Assembly: GCA_023935145.1 (NCBI GenBank)
Contig: CM043698.1
Coordinates: 16,433,001-16,497,000 of the forward strand
Length of the DNA stretch: 64,000 nucleotides
Direction: 5' to 3'
Source: Bretschneidera sinensis
Lineage: Eukaryota > Streptophyta > Magnoliopsida > Brassicales > Akaniaceae
In this document: piece by piece, positions 50,254 to 64,000 of the stretch
How positions within the stretch are numbered: position 1 is the first letter of the stretch
Layout of the letters: the number at the start of each line of letters is the position of its first letter
The notes under the pieces: generated by a model
Told to the model about the DNA's origin: nothing
The model's database searches: none
The model's input: the letters and a program-made list of their open reading frames with translations, nothing else
Program-made: the position numbers and the translations under genes

Positions 50254-51807
50254 TCAATTTACATCAATTTCAAAACAGATTCCTAAGTGTTCTCGTAGCT
50301 TGACAAAAGTGTTTCGCTTGAGTGGCTTTGTCATTATGTCAACCAACTGATCTTGTGTATCACAGTGTACCAATTCCACAGTTCCATCCTTTGTAAGATC
50401 TCGAAGAAAATGAAAATGCACATCAATGTGTTTGCTTCGACCATGCATCACCGGATTCTTTGAGAGCTTGGTTGCAGAGCTGCTATCATACTGAATAATA
50501 CATGTCTTGCCTTGATTTTGATCCAGTTTTCTTAACACCCTTTTTAACCAAACTGCCTGACATGCACATGAGGTTGCAACAATGAATTCTACCTCTGTGG
50601 TGGATAAACTCACTACAGGTTATTTTTTTTATGACCAAGAAATTACCCCTGAACTCAATAAGAAAACATAACCTGAAGTGTTCTTTCGATTTTCTAAATC
50701 TCCAGCATAATCACTGTCAGTATAAGCAATAAGTTCATCATTTCCTCCCTTCCTATAGAAAATCCCAAAATCAAAAGTTCCTTTTAGATATCACATCACT
50801 CTTTTTGCTGCTTGCAAGTGTAATTCAGTAAGATTCTCCATATACCTACTAATCATACTTACTATAAACATTATGTTTGGTCGTGTAGCAGTGAGATACA
50901 TGAGACTCCCTATAATCTGCTTATAGTAAGTCTTATCTACTTTAACTCCTTCATCTTTCATAAGTTTACAACCAGGAACAATAGGATTGAAAATAAAGTT
51001 GCTCTTATCCATTCTAAACCTGTGCAATACCTCCAAGGCATATTTCTTTTGACTAATAAAAATACCATCAGACTTTTGCAACACCTCAAGACTAAGGAAA
51101 TACTTCATCTTACCAAGATCAGTCATATCAAACTTATGCTTCATTGAATGTTTAAATTCTTCAAACATTGATTCATCATTTCCAGTAAAGATTAGATTAT
51201 CCACATACGAGCTCACGATCAAGACTTTACCTTCCTTGTTAATCTTGATGAACAGAGTGTGCTCATAATCACATTTCTCAAAAACTTATTTCATGAAATA
51301 AGCTTTTATATGACCGTACCAAGCACGGGGTACTTGTTTAAGTCCATAAAGTGCCTTCCTTAGCTTGTAAACTTTTTCTTCGCTTTCTTTCTGAACATAA
51401 CTGCAAGACTGTTCTACAAAAACTTCTTCATTCAATTCACCATGTAAAAAGGCAGATTTCACATCTAGTTGATAAATGGACCACCCTCTTTGAGCTGCAA
51501 GTGTTACTACCAAATGAATTGTCTTCATTCGTGCCACAGGTGAAAAAACTTTAGTATAGTCTACTCCATATTGCTCTGCATAGCCCTTTGTTACAAGCCG
51601 AACTTTGTGCTTTTCTACTTTTCCATTTTTATTCAACTTAGTCTTATACACCCACTTTACTCCAATTGTCTTTCCTCCCTTAGGTAATTCTGTTAATTCC
51701 CAAGTCCCATTTTTGTTTATTGCTTCCATTTCCACATCCATGACTGTTCTCCATTTTTCACTTTTTACAGCTTCTTCAAAATGAATAGGATCAACAGCTG
51801 TAAACAT
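50254..51807 (-). pseudogene. Copia reverse transcriptase and RNase H
   Basis: The minus strand reads RT from WELTELPKGGKTIGVKWVYK through QLDVKSAFLHGEL and LYGLKQVPRAWYG, then after a stop (51288-51286) SSYVDNLIFTG, where the catalytic YVDD has become YVDN. Further stops occur before YLKGTFDFGIFY and before VVSLSTTEVEFI. RNase H follows with the TDSDYAGD region and KHIDVHFHFLRD, ending at 50254. The YVDN change alone should abolish polymerase activity. Confidence 0.92.
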
Positions 51808-52101
51808 GGCAAGTTCCCCTTCATTTTCTTCATCAGAAAGTCCCTATCCTATTTCATAATTTCTCATCCAAACAGGTACTCTTTGATTTCTAGTTGCACT
51901 CTAGTTTTGAAGGCTGTCTATGTTCTGAATTAAAGAACTTGTCCCAGTAGCTTCAGCAATAACATTAACTGTACTGTCTACTGCATTGTCTTCTATATCA
52001 GGATCAGAATAAGTTTCACTTCTTTCCTCATTCTCAGTTACTTCTTCTTCACAATCATCCCATTCTAAATCACATATAGTGACTTCCTCATATTTCTTAT
52101 C

Positions 52102-52913
52102 CTAGTCCCAGTTCTTGTTTTCCTCGAATACAATATCCCTACTAATTATGATCTTTTGTGAAATAGGATCATATAATCTATAAGCCTTTGATTGTTCACT
52201 AACTCCCAATAAAACACAACTGAAACTCTTATCATCGAGTTTAGTTCTTTTATTGTCAAACACATGGACATGAGAAATACATCCAAACACTTTAAAATAA
52301 TCAACTGAAGGCTTAATTTTACTCCAAGCTTCTTCTGGAGTTTTTTTTTGGCACTGCAAAAGTGGGACTTTGATTTAAAACATGTACAGTTCAGTTAACT
52401 GCTTCAGGCCAGAAGGACTGTAGAATTTTCTTTGCTGAAAGCATACTTTGAACCATGTTCATAATTGTTCTATTCTTTCATTTCGTAACTCCATTCTGTT
52501 GTGGCGTAAATGCAGCTATTAAGTGCGTTGTATACCATTTTTATCACAAAAATTGACAAATTTCTGGGATGTAAACTCGCCTCCTCGATCAGTGTGTAGA
52601 CTTCTTAGAAAATAATTTGTTTATTTCTCAACATGAGTCTTAAAACTTTTGAAAAGCCAAAAGCTTCTAATTTTTCCACCAAAAAATAAACCCATGTTTT
52701 TCTACTAAAATCATCAGTGAAAGTGAGAAGGTACCTTTTCTTGCTGTTAGAGATGGGCTTAATTGGTCCACAAATGTCTGCATGCACCAATTGAAGAATT
52801 TCTGCAACTCGCCAGGTGGTCTTCTTAGGAAATGAGTTCCTGTGTTGTTTCCCTGCCAAACAATCTTTGCCCAGCTTCAAGGGAGGTTGAAAATTCGGTA
52901 AGCCATTCGCCAT
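52102..52913 (-). pseudogene. Copia integrase
   Basis: LGKDCLAGKQHRNSFPK (end of the zinc-finger region), HADICGPIKPIS and LTFTDDFSRKTWVYF (first catalytic Asp), then frameshifts through the middle of the core, then KTPEEAWSKIKPSVDYFKVFG and VFGCISHVHVF. Bases 52360-52604 are out of frame. 51808-52101 is a degenerate linker to RT. Confidence 0.88.
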
Positions 52914-52970
52914 CTCTCTTTGTTAAAGAGTCTTTAACCCTTTAAAACTTAAGTGTCCATATTGACAGTG

Positions 52971-53400
52971 TCAAAGCTGTTCAATGTCTTCAGTTATTAT
53001 TTTAAAACAAATGGATGCTATAGGCTGGGATATAGCATGTAGGTCAAACATTCTATTATAAGTTATTTTCGTATCTATAATCAAACCTTTCTGAGAATGA
53101 AACACTTTACATTTGCCATGCTGAAACAAAACAGTAAGTCTCTTTTCTTGCAACTGTCCAATACTTAGCAAATTATTCTTCAATTCAGGTACATAAAACA
53201 CACTTGTAATGATCTGTATTAGACCATTTACTTGCAACCTGACATTGCCCTTTCCCAACACAGCCATGCTTGTTTTGTTGCCAAGCTTCACAGAGTCTCA
53301 GAAAATACCATCAAAGTCTGAGAAATACTCTTTGTTGCCACACATGTGATTGCTGCAACCAGAATCAAGAAACCACATATCTTTTCGACTGACTTCGTTG
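52971..53400 (-). pseudogene. Copia protease and GAG-pre-integrase region
   Basis: WFLDSGCSNHMCG at about 53380-53342 holds the DSG protease triad. A TGA follows near 53302, then LGKGNVRLQVNGLI, VFYVPELKNNLLSIGQL, typical of the region between protease and integrase. Confidence 0.85.
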
Positions 53401-53477
53401 GTATCCATATATGCCATTAGCAACATTTCTTCCATATTGTCTGCATAATTTACTTCTGTGTTCTTGTTTGGACATTC

Positions 53478-54257
53478 TCATGCAAAGTGTCCTAGCTTGT
53501 GACAGTTGTAACACTCCACTGTGGCCTTATCAAAAGACTTGTTGTTGTGTCCTCTTCCTCTTCCTCTGTAGTTTCCACGACCACGACCTCTTCCTCCTGA
53601 GGAATCTCCATGAGTGATCTTCAAAGCCTGCTCTTTTTCAAAATGTGAACTTGTGTGTTGTTCATGTTCAATCAAATTGCTCTGCAACTCATCAATAGTT
53701 AAAGTATCGATATCTTTAGACTCCTCAATAGAACATACAACATAATCAAATTTTGGAGTCATGGATCTTAAAACCTTTTCAACAATAGTAGTACTTCCCT
53801 TATCCTCTCCATTTGCTTTTATCTTGTTGGCTATGGTAAGAGTGCAAGCAAAATATTCATTTACAGTTTCTCCAATCTTTATGTGAAGAACTTTGAATTC
53901 CTTTCTAAGAGCTTGCAAGTTTCCACGTTTCACTCGCGTTGTGCCTTGATATTTTTGCTTCATGAAGTCCCAGATATCCTTTGAAGATTTCTTGTTGAGA
54001 ATTGTCTCTAGAATAGAACGATCTAATGCCTGAAATAGATAGTTCTTAGCTTTCAAATCTTTCAACTGTTGGTCTTTAAAGTGCTTCTTCTGTGCATCAG
54101 TGAGAACAACACCTTCTGTTGTTGCAGGAACTCCATTCTCCACCAGGCCCTAATACTTTTTTGATCGCAGGAAATTTTCCATGAGCATTGTCCAGTGATC
54201 ATAGTAGCCATCAAACTTTGGAACTGCTGGTTGTAAAAACGAACCTTCTGTCGTCAT
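53478..54257 (-). pseudogene. Copia gag
   Basis: ATG at 54257 (MTTEGSFLQPAVPKFDGYY) is 63 bases from the primer-binding site. A TAG at 54152-54150 replaces an expected Trp. The open part then gives the UBN2-type gag domain (KDIWDFMKQKYQGTTRVKR, LRSMTPKFDYVVCSIEES), an RGRGRGN-rich stretch and a CCHC zinc knuckle CYNCHKLGHFA-stop-EC, so the knuckle itself is cut by a TGA. Confidence 0.9.
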
Positions 54258-54319
54258 CCTTCAACTAAAACCACTCGTAGAAGACTGCTACTTCTTAATA
54301 ATCAGACCTCTGTGATGGG

Positions 54320-54331
54320 GCTCTGATACCA
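54320..54331 (-). other. Copia primer-binding site
   Basis: Minus strand TGGTATCAGAGC, complement of the initiator tRNA-Met 3' end, two bases from the LTR. Confidence 0.92.
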
Positions 54332-54333
54332 AT

Positions 54334-54601
54334 TGTAAGTAAATATAGATTGAAGAGGTTGCACAGATAGAATGGAGGAAATCGTCTTAATCATTTCAAT
54401 AACAAACTTGGATGTTAAATAGCCTTACAGAGAATTGAAATAAAAAACTGAAAGCAATAACATATCTCACGTTTAATAACTGCTACAAATTTGGTAAGAA
54501 GACTAAATCAACAAGTAACAAATATCCCAACATAAAAGAAAAATACATACGTGGTAATAACTGACCACTTAAACAATACACTACTTAAACATAAATCAAC
54601 A
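54334..54601 (-). repeat. 5' LTR of copia element
   Basis: TGTAAGTAAATATAG ... CATAAATCAACA, 268 bp, followed by TTCAC. Confidence 0.92.
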
Positions 54602-54657
54602 TTCACTAACTGATCTGATTACAATTACCTTTAATATCAAAGTCCGTTGCTAATGAA

Positions 54658-57072
<2,415 letters not shown>

Positions 57073-57099
57073 TATTTTTTATGGACTCGTTGAAGCCAA

Positions 57100-57106
57100 A
57101 TTTATA
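57100..57106 (-). promoter_or_regulatory. TATA box of gene D
   Basis: Minus strand CTATAAAT within GCTGCTATAAATTTGG, about 30 bases before the CT-rich leader. Good position for the gene D promoter. Confidence 0.55.
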
Positions 57107-60100
57107 GCAGCAAAAGTTTTTTTACTGCATCCCTTTCTTACAGTAAATTAGCTTTGATGAATAAAAACCTAAAAGAAATAAACGCTGAAATCCATCCCGC
57201 GTGAAAGTATATTTGAGCATGGAAATAGGTAAAAAATTTCACCGCGATAACTAGATTATTATATAATTATATTTTATATATATTTAAAATATATTTATTT
57301 TAAAAAATAGTAAATAATATTTAAATTTCGATAAGTTGTTTTTCGTAAAAAAAAAAATGTCAATTAGAATTTAAATATGTTAAAAGTATGTTTTTGTTTA
57401 ATACTTTTCAGTTGATGAAGATCGTTTTTCCTCGTGAAATTACTTTTTTTGAACTTTCAATATGTATTCTAAAAATTTGTTGAATTAATTTGCTTATCCT
57501 GTATTCATTTGCTTTATATTTTTGGTACGATAAAATTTAGTTATGGAGATTCTAGTCTACACTAGTATTGAAGATTTGAAGAATTTGATTGATCAAACAC
57601 ATTTAAAATCTAGTTTTTATTTACTTTTATATAATTTGTATTAAAATAAAATTGTTTGAACTCTATGTGAAGTAATTTAAAGTATTTAATTTGTAAATGA
57701 TAGTTTATAAAATTTAATAAATTCATGTATAAATTTGTTTTTAGATCTAATAAATAATTGTAATAAAATATTTTTTCTAATGTAATATGTTTGTATTAAT
57801 TTTGAAGTTAAAAAAATACTAAATCAACGACCCAAACCAATCAAAAAAAATTTAAATTGATTGAATTAGGTTAAAATTAGATGAATTTATAAGTTGAATT
57901 AAATTTAAAAAAATTTCAACTCAATATAAACGAGTTGGATCCATTTTTTAAACCAAGATCTAAGAGTGTGTAACAGGGAGCTTTGATAAGGTTTTGTGAA
58001 GAATAGATGGCTTTCATTTAGTCAGCTTGGTCCATAGGATGAAGGGGAAATAGAATTCTCTAATTCCCTACGTATTCTTTTGTTTGGTTGTAAAATAAGC
58101 ATGTAATTATAATTATATGATATAAGCTCAATTGTCTTTAAAATTAAAATAAAAAATAGCATGAAGAGAAGTGTCACGTTCAATTCCAACATTGACTTGT
58201 AAACTTTAATGGAAGATAAAGACGTGGAGCATTATCAACCATCTGATCTTATGTGAATTGAGTAAACCAGTTTTTATAGACGTTGAGCATTATTAACCAT
58301 CCGAGATTGTATGGCTAATAATACCAAAAAATCTGTTTTTTTTTTCATTATAAAATTCTAAATTGTGTTTGATCAAAGTTAATTATCAATTGTATTAAAA
58401 AAATTATTGATTATTAAAGATATGAAAAATGTTATTTTAGTTAATAAAATTTTTTTATAATTTTTTTTATTATTCTTTTCAACTATAAAAACGCCATATC
58501 ATTATATAATTTTAAATATTTTATATAATTATAATACTTTCATAATTAATTTTTCACTACACTACTTTTGGAAAAGTTAAAAAAATTGTGACTATATGCG
58601 TTTTAAGAATTAAGATTATTGGATAAAAGAAGTACTACAAATTATTGTGTTATTTAGTGAATGCTTTTATGTACAATTTACAGTTTAGTAAGCAATTTGT
58701 GTCACGCTGCATGAATTTAAAGAAAACAGAGAAAGAGAAAGGAATAAATATAACATGTGAGCTTCAGTACCACCGAAATAAATTATCAATTCTAACATTT
58801 ACTTATAAACTTTATTCTCTTTTCGTTTTTGTGATTTTATTAAGAATGAAATTGATATAACACATAAATTACAATGATTTTAAAAAATAATAATGATTAA
58901 AAATAATGATATATAATATTGCTGGATTAATTTAAAGAAAACAAACTTGTGCTTGGGGTTATGTAATTGTAAAATCTTTATGATAATAAATTGTTAAAAT
59001 TTAAATTTTTAAAGTTAAAAGTTTGAAAAATTTTAAATTGTATTTAAGCAACTCTCAAAATCTTTGATGTTGTTTGAATTAAATTTAAATAAATTTAAAT
59101 TAAATTGTTTAAATTTAATCAAGATAATTTTTATTTTGTTATCAACTTACTTAAATTTATTTCAAATATTGTACTTAAAATTTTGAGAGCTGTTTAGTAC
59201 AATTTTAAATTTTAGTGATTGAAATTATATTTAAATAAATGTTAAAAAAAATGCCACAATGACTTGACAAAAGTGGTGTGTGAGGGGAACCTAGACAAGC
59301 ATAATAAGCCATTTACTATTGAAACTAATTCGTTCCTATTGAACTTTTAATTCTACGAAATGTTATGATATTTTTTTTAGGTTAATTTCAACAAAATTTT
59401 CTGTTAAATCCAACCTGTAAATTGTAAAACAAACATGGACCATCACAAATAAAAATTAAATGCTTATCAGCAAAACAATACTATTATTTTTAAATATAAA
59501 AATAATATTCTTATTAAAAAACAAGTAGGTAAAGATTCAAATCTAACAATGGAGACAGAAATTATCAAAACAAAAATATAATAAAATTAAATGATACTCC
59601 GTACACAGAGGCTTATTAACATTAATGTGTTAAATTGTTCAAATATTTATAGCTGCATTAATTGTAAAAGCGACAGTGGGGCCATGCCAGTTATGGGTGC
59701 ATTAAATATTTAAACAAGACGACTGGCGTACTATTAACGGAGAATGTGATATGTACGTCAATGGTTTAATGAAGATAAAGATCCCCCATTGCGTCGACCA
59801 GTTTTTATGAACGTGGAGCATTATCAACCATTTGAGATCGTATGATTAATAATACTAAAAAAAAATTAGAAACGTATTTGATTTGAGCAACAGAATAAAC
59901 TTGATAAACTATACATAAAATAATATAACAATAAATAAATAAATGTAAATATCTGGAACTAAATACTATTCAAACAATTTTTACTTGTCCTTTATTCTTT
60001 ATTTTCTCACTGGCTGTTAATGCTGATGGTGTACATTTGGTACTGTGGTGTAAAAATTTGTTTTTTTTTTTAAATTATAAAATTTTAAATTTTTTGTTTG

Positions 60101-60477
60101 ATCAAATTTAATTATTAATTATATTAAAAAATGATTGATTATTAAAGTTATTAAAAAATATTATTATTTTTATATATTTTTTAAATATTTTATATAATTA
60201 TAACACTTTCACAATTAATTTTTCACGACACTACTTTTGGAAAAGTTAAAAAATTAGTGACTATATGCGTTTTAAGAATGAAGATTATTGCGTTTTAAGA
60301 AGTACTACTAATTATTGTGTTATTTAGTGAATGCCTGTAGGCACAAGATATGCCTTTATGTACAACTCACAGTTTAGTAAGCAATTTGTGTCACGCGGCC
60401 TGAATTTGAAGAAAACTGAGAAAGAAAAAGGAATAAACATAACATGTGAGTTCAGTTCTAGTATTTATATTTAAAAT
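57107..60477. other. AT-rich intergenic DNA with local duplications
   Basis: No gene seen. 58200-58770 and 59750-60450 are diverged copies (shared GTGGAGCATTATCAACCAT, CAGTTTAGTAAGCAATTTGT, GGAATAAA(T/C)ATAACATGTGA), and 59400-59740 pairs with 39310-40080. Small frames at 58645-58860 and 60391-60585 lie in these repeats and lack known domains. Confidence 0.45.
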
Positions 60478-61010
60478 TGATATGGCCCATAAAGCGCCCA
60501 CCAATAGATCATTGACATGTGAAATCGCTCTCCTTAATAGGCTAATAACATGTGGAATCATTTTTTGCAAATAAGCATAGGACACATGAGACCTCTCCTA
60601 ATCCTATAACTAGAGGACACGTGGAGCAGGTAGGTAACAGAACCATTAAGACGAAGCGTGATTAACAGGACTGAGCCTCGTCTGAACACGCAATCGAGAT
60701 CTCTCAGTAGAAAAACGTGATCTTAGGGATCGCACCATCCCAAACACGTGGTCAACCTATCCCTGAACCACTATAAAAAGACCTAAGGTATGGGAACCCA
60801 AGGCATCTTCAATTTCAAACTCATTTACTGAAAATACTAGTACCATAATTCTCCCATTTCTTGAAAATATTATACTGACAAAAGTGTCGAAATGTCTTCG
60901 GAGGTATTGCCCCCCTCTTCTCCAACGACTTTCTAGTTCACCCTTTTTGTTTTATGCAAACCCTTTCCTGAAGCACCAATCTCCAGTTTAACAACATATT
61001 TTAAGCATCA
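60478..61010 (+). repeat. Tat-like LTR with start of primer-binding region
   Basis: Starts TGATATGG and ends GCATCA, followed by ACATATTGGC, the same arrangement as the gypsy LTR end plus ACAGATTGGCGCC at 20653-20641. A TATA box (TATAAAA, 60772-60778) and GC-rich U3-like sequence with CACGTG words support an LTR on the plus strand. The element is cut after about ten bases of leader. It is a different family from the LTRs at 951 and 20654. Confidence 0.6.
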
Positions 61011-61115
61011 ACATATTGGCTTTAAAATTACAATAATATGATATAAGCTCAATTGCCTATAAAATTAAAATAAAAAATAGCATGAAGACAAGTGTCATTT
61101 TAAATCCCACAAAAC

Positions 61116-63316
61116 CGCCGAGTCGACTCGCTTTTGCTCTCCCGAGTTCGAGAGAAAGATCGATTCCATGCTTCGGTCAGTCGTCGATTGGAGCGACGGC
61201 AATCTTACCGAGATTCGCGTCAGCCACTGCTCTGATCACTCTCTCTCATACGCCACAGAAAGGTATATCATACGTACACATACGTATTTATACATACTTT
61301 TCTAATATATGTATTTTTGTTCACATATGCGTACGGATTTTTCTCGTAATTATTTGTTTTTATGGGTTTAATAATTGCAAAAATAATATGCGTTGTGATA
61401 CTAATGATCTACGCTGTTAACCGTATAAGGGAAACAATTAGGATCCTGTCAATAGATTTTCTTTTTGGATAAAAGGTGATATTTTTATTATCCAAGAAAA
61501 TACAAGCAACAGCAAGCTGCTACAAGACTGAACAGAAACAAGCTGTAACGAATTTAACTGAGAAAACAAAGACACATCAAACAAACTACCAAACAGCCAA
61601 TAAAACAATAGCTGAATAATTTTTTTTTTGATGCAATGTTTCAGTAAGAGTTTTCCACACCTCTAGGTGTTACATGTAAGATCAGTTCTAGTAACTTAAT
61701 ACCATGAAAGGAATAAAGGGTAAATAATTTTTTATGGTAGGAGTAAAATCACAAATTGATAAACATCTGTGATGTTTTAGGGATATATTTTTTTTTTGAA
61801 CATCGAAACTTCAATTTATTAATGGTGAAAATGGTAAAATGGAAAGCGAACAGAGCCAAAAACACCAAAAATGGGAAACTACAGCCAGAGATGTAACCAT
61901 CCACAAAACCAGAAACACCAAAAAGCTAGAAAGCTGCATTCTAAAGAGAGATGTACCCGACAAAACAGATAACAAGTATAAAAAATGATCTAACAAAACA
62001 GAAAAGACCAGGAAAGGAGCTGTAGCAATCTGGGACAGACCTTAACAACAAAACCGGCAACCAAACTGGGGAGGCATAATCAACGAACTGAAAACACAAA
62101 GAAGTGGGCTGCAACAACCTGGACGGCAAGGGAAAATCCATAGCCATATCACACCCCCCAGGCTTCAAAGTAATTACTTGTATTAACTCCCGATTTAGCA
62201 AGGCAAACTGACTAACCACACCAAACCCCAAATCCAAAGCTTCCAGCGACGGCTTAACCATAATTAAACCAATAATCAATCTACAACAGCACCCAGAGCA
62301 ACTTGAAAACAATTCAATCCCAACACAGCCTCAACCATATCAGTCCTTCCAATGCCTAACATCGCATGAAACGATACATCCAAATCACAAAAAATGAGAG
62401 CATATAAACAGAATCAATTAAAGAACACCTCTAAATTATGCGTTCTACCAACACCTGCTTTAGGGATATATTGTGCTTGTTATCGGTGAAAATGCAAATT
62501 TTGTGGAGAAACAATAAATTGATATATCTTGCTGTTGTTTTGTTGCCGATATTATGAATTTTCTAAGTTCTAATTTTGGCTTGGACATGGAAGTAGTTGA
62601 TGTTACTTTATTTTATTTTTACATTAAATAATGCCGATATCCAATATTCTGGCTCTAATACTGGATATTGGTGTGATTTAAATCCTTATTTTTCCTTTAC
62701 ACTGTTTGTTCTGATAATTTGGTATTTCTAACTGTGGCTTGGATATGGAAGTGTTTTTATGTACTTTTTTTTTTTTGGCATTAGATAGTGTCAATTACCC
62801 GTATTTTGGCTCTAAATACTGGATATAGGTGTCATTTAAATCCATATCAGTTACTGCTACGAAATATCTCATGAATCTCTGTTGATGATAGGGAGGAATT
62901 GTCCAAATCTTAAGATTCTAAAGCGAAATCTCATGAATTGGTTAGATCCTTCACAACACATTGGAGTTGTCCCTAATGAGTATTTAAATGCTTGCCCTCA
63001 AGATGGGGACTCAGAAGCCACCACAATCGGGAAATTTATGCCTAAACTGGAGCACCTTGAGCTTAGGTTCTCTAAGTTATCTGCCAAAAGTGCCGCTTTA
63101 CTTTGTGAAGGGTGCCAGAATCTGGAGTACTTGGATTTGTCTGGGTGTACACACTTGACTAATCGCGACATTGTCAGTGCTTCATCAAATCTGAAGATTT
63201 TGAAAGAAATTAAGAAGCCAAATTTCTACGTGCCCAGGTCAGTCTTTCATACAGAGAGATATGGTCATTGGAGGTTGTATGATAATCGATTCCAGACAGA
63301 CGATTTCCAAATTTGA
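61116..63316 (+). pseudogene. F-box/LRR gene, truncated copy 2
   Basis: Second copy of the gene at 1661-4410. Exon 1 begins within codons for ESTRFCSPEFERKIDSM (about 61116) and runs to the same donor (61262/61263). The intron keeps the LINE tails (61457-62370). A deletion joins intron sequence CCATAT (about 62847) to exon 2 at CAGTTACTGC, removing the splice acceptor and about 105 bases of exon 2, corresponding to 3482-3942 in copy 1. The remaining exon is open from 62882 to TDDFQI at 63316, and differs from copy 1 in few codons. Without F-box, start or acceptor it cannot give a normal product. Confidence 0.85.
61457..62370 (-). mobile_element. LINE 3' ends in intron of copy 2
   Basis: Near-identical to 2091-2990, including both T-runs. 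Shared position proves insertion before the block duplicated. Confidence 0.5.
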
Positions 63317-63661
63317 TATGGAAAGCCTGAAAAGGTGGGAGGTCCTAATGAATAAATGGTGTTGATTGGATCGACAGGAGGAAAACGAGAAGTGCTAGTT
63401 AATGGAGCTGTTGATTATTTTTTTTTTCTGTCATGTTCACTTCTATCATTTTTTTTTCTTATTTAAGACCTTGTTCAGTGCTACTGATTATTCTGCTTTG
63501 TATGTGGTTTGTGCTGTGTATTTTGCAAGTTGTATTCTACGTTATCCTTTCATGTTCTTCCACATGGTTGTAGATCATACCAATAAAAAAGTGTCCTACA
63601 TACACAATATTAAATCCATCTACCAATTTCTTGGTAAATGATAAATAATTACAATTTTACT
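63317..63661 (+). other. 3' flank of F-box copy 2
   Basis: Matches 4411-4748, with small indels (an extra AATGGAGCTG near 63401). Confidence 0.5.
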
Positions 63662-63960
63662 TGCGATCTTTATCAACTAAATGGTTTTACTTTAATCAAA
63701 GAGAAAGGATGAACGACTTTACCTGAATCAAAAGGAGAGGGTAAGAAATGACTTGAATAATCAATTGCTGGAACAAATTGTTCTTAAGGAGGCTCTAAGT
63801 GATGTCCTTGTACAATTTTATCCTATTGCTGGGAGATTTGTTAATTCAGAGGATTCTCTACATTGCATTGTATTTCAATCATTCCTTTTTTATCCCTTCC
63901 AAGTCTCCGGCTACTAAAGTAAATTGGCACTGAGACTACTTAGGGTGGGTTTAGCATTGA
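63662..63960 (-). pseudogene. Scrambled BAHD exon-1 relic, copy 2
   Basis: Same arrangement as 4749-4975: minus-strand exon-1 donor region (63662-63780), inverted segment reading KEALSDVLVQFYPIAGRF on the plus strand (about 63785-63841), then minus-strand sequence again from about 63860. It retains 24 bases near the donor (CCTGAATCAAAAGGAGAGGG) that copy 1 has lost. Homology with the region after copy 1 continues to the window end. Confidence 0.75.
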
Positions 63961-64000
63961 AAATCAATTTTCACACATCTCAATTTTTGTTAACACTTTA

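Larger units (their letters stand above)
49960..54601 (-). mobile_element. Full-length Ty1/copia element, 4.64 kb, inactive
   Basis: LTRs of 264 and 268 bp, target duplication TTCAC on both sides (49955-49959, 54602-54606), an initiator tRNA-Met primer site and a polypurine tract. Between them the minus strand carries gag, protease, integrase, RT and RNase H in copia order. All domains carry stops or frameshifts. The short LTRs and total size suit the Ale/Retrofit type of lineage, but I did not test that. It inserted 51 bp past the stop codon of gene D. Confidence 0.95.

Overview
This is nuclear DNA of a flowering plant, almost certainly a eudicot. The genes carry GT-AG introns, the background is AT-rich, and most of the sequence is transposable elements of plant lineages (Tat-type Ty3/gypsy, Ty1/copia, TRIM, L1-type LINE, tRNA-derived SINE-like, hAT-, Mutator- and Tourist-like elements). 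I cannot name the species.

The gene content is a small tandem cluster of BAHD acyltransferases, all on the minus strand and all closest in layout to hydroxycinnamoyl-CoA:shikimate/quinate hydroxycinnamoyltransferase (HCT). Gene A (5941-7832), gene B (22673-24434) and gene D (54658-56370) look intact. Each has a 414-nt first exon ending ...IQ and one phase-0 intron. Gene C (29142-32316) is a pseudogene. Genes A, B and C form one subfamily: HHILGDG or a derivative in place of HHxxADG, an altered segment at the HCT acceptor-site arginine, and in A and B a C-terminal extension. Gene D is shorter (430 aa) and nearer canonical HCT. A, B and C also share an upstream block with a conserved splice donor (9949, 26697, 35556), which suggests a 5'UTR intron of 2-3 kb. 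A and B share a LINE RNase-H fragment inside that block, so they arose by segmental duplication.

Both window ends carry copies of another duplicated block: a broken F-box/LRR gene (1661-4410; 61116-63316) followed by a scrambled BAHD exon-1 relic with an internal inversion (4749-4975; 63662-63960). Homology still runs at the right edge, so the block, and perhaps another BAHD gene, probably continues past base 64000.

Mobile elements by region. 1-1660: two LTRs of one gypsy family joined by a rearranged junction. 10272-21371: an 11.1-kb Tat/Retand-type gypsy element on the minus strand with gag-protease, RT, two RNase H domains, integrase, an antisense two-exon ORF with its own TATA-like box, and a satellite-like 89-bp tandem array. 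27391-28585 and 30828-31470: elements with long terminal inverted repeats. 33572-34918: a Tourist-like element stuffed with about 0.9 kb of AAT-type microsatellite. 37640-39273: a copia relic whose LTR has long inverted ends. 40243-41138: a hAT-like non-autonomous element. 42531-43253: a complete TRIM with target-site duplication. 45832-46427: a probable solo LTR. 49960-54601: a full-length but dead Ty1/copia element 51 bp beyond gene D. 60478-61010: a Tat-like LTR. The rest is AT-rich intergenic DNA, much of it diverged local duplications.
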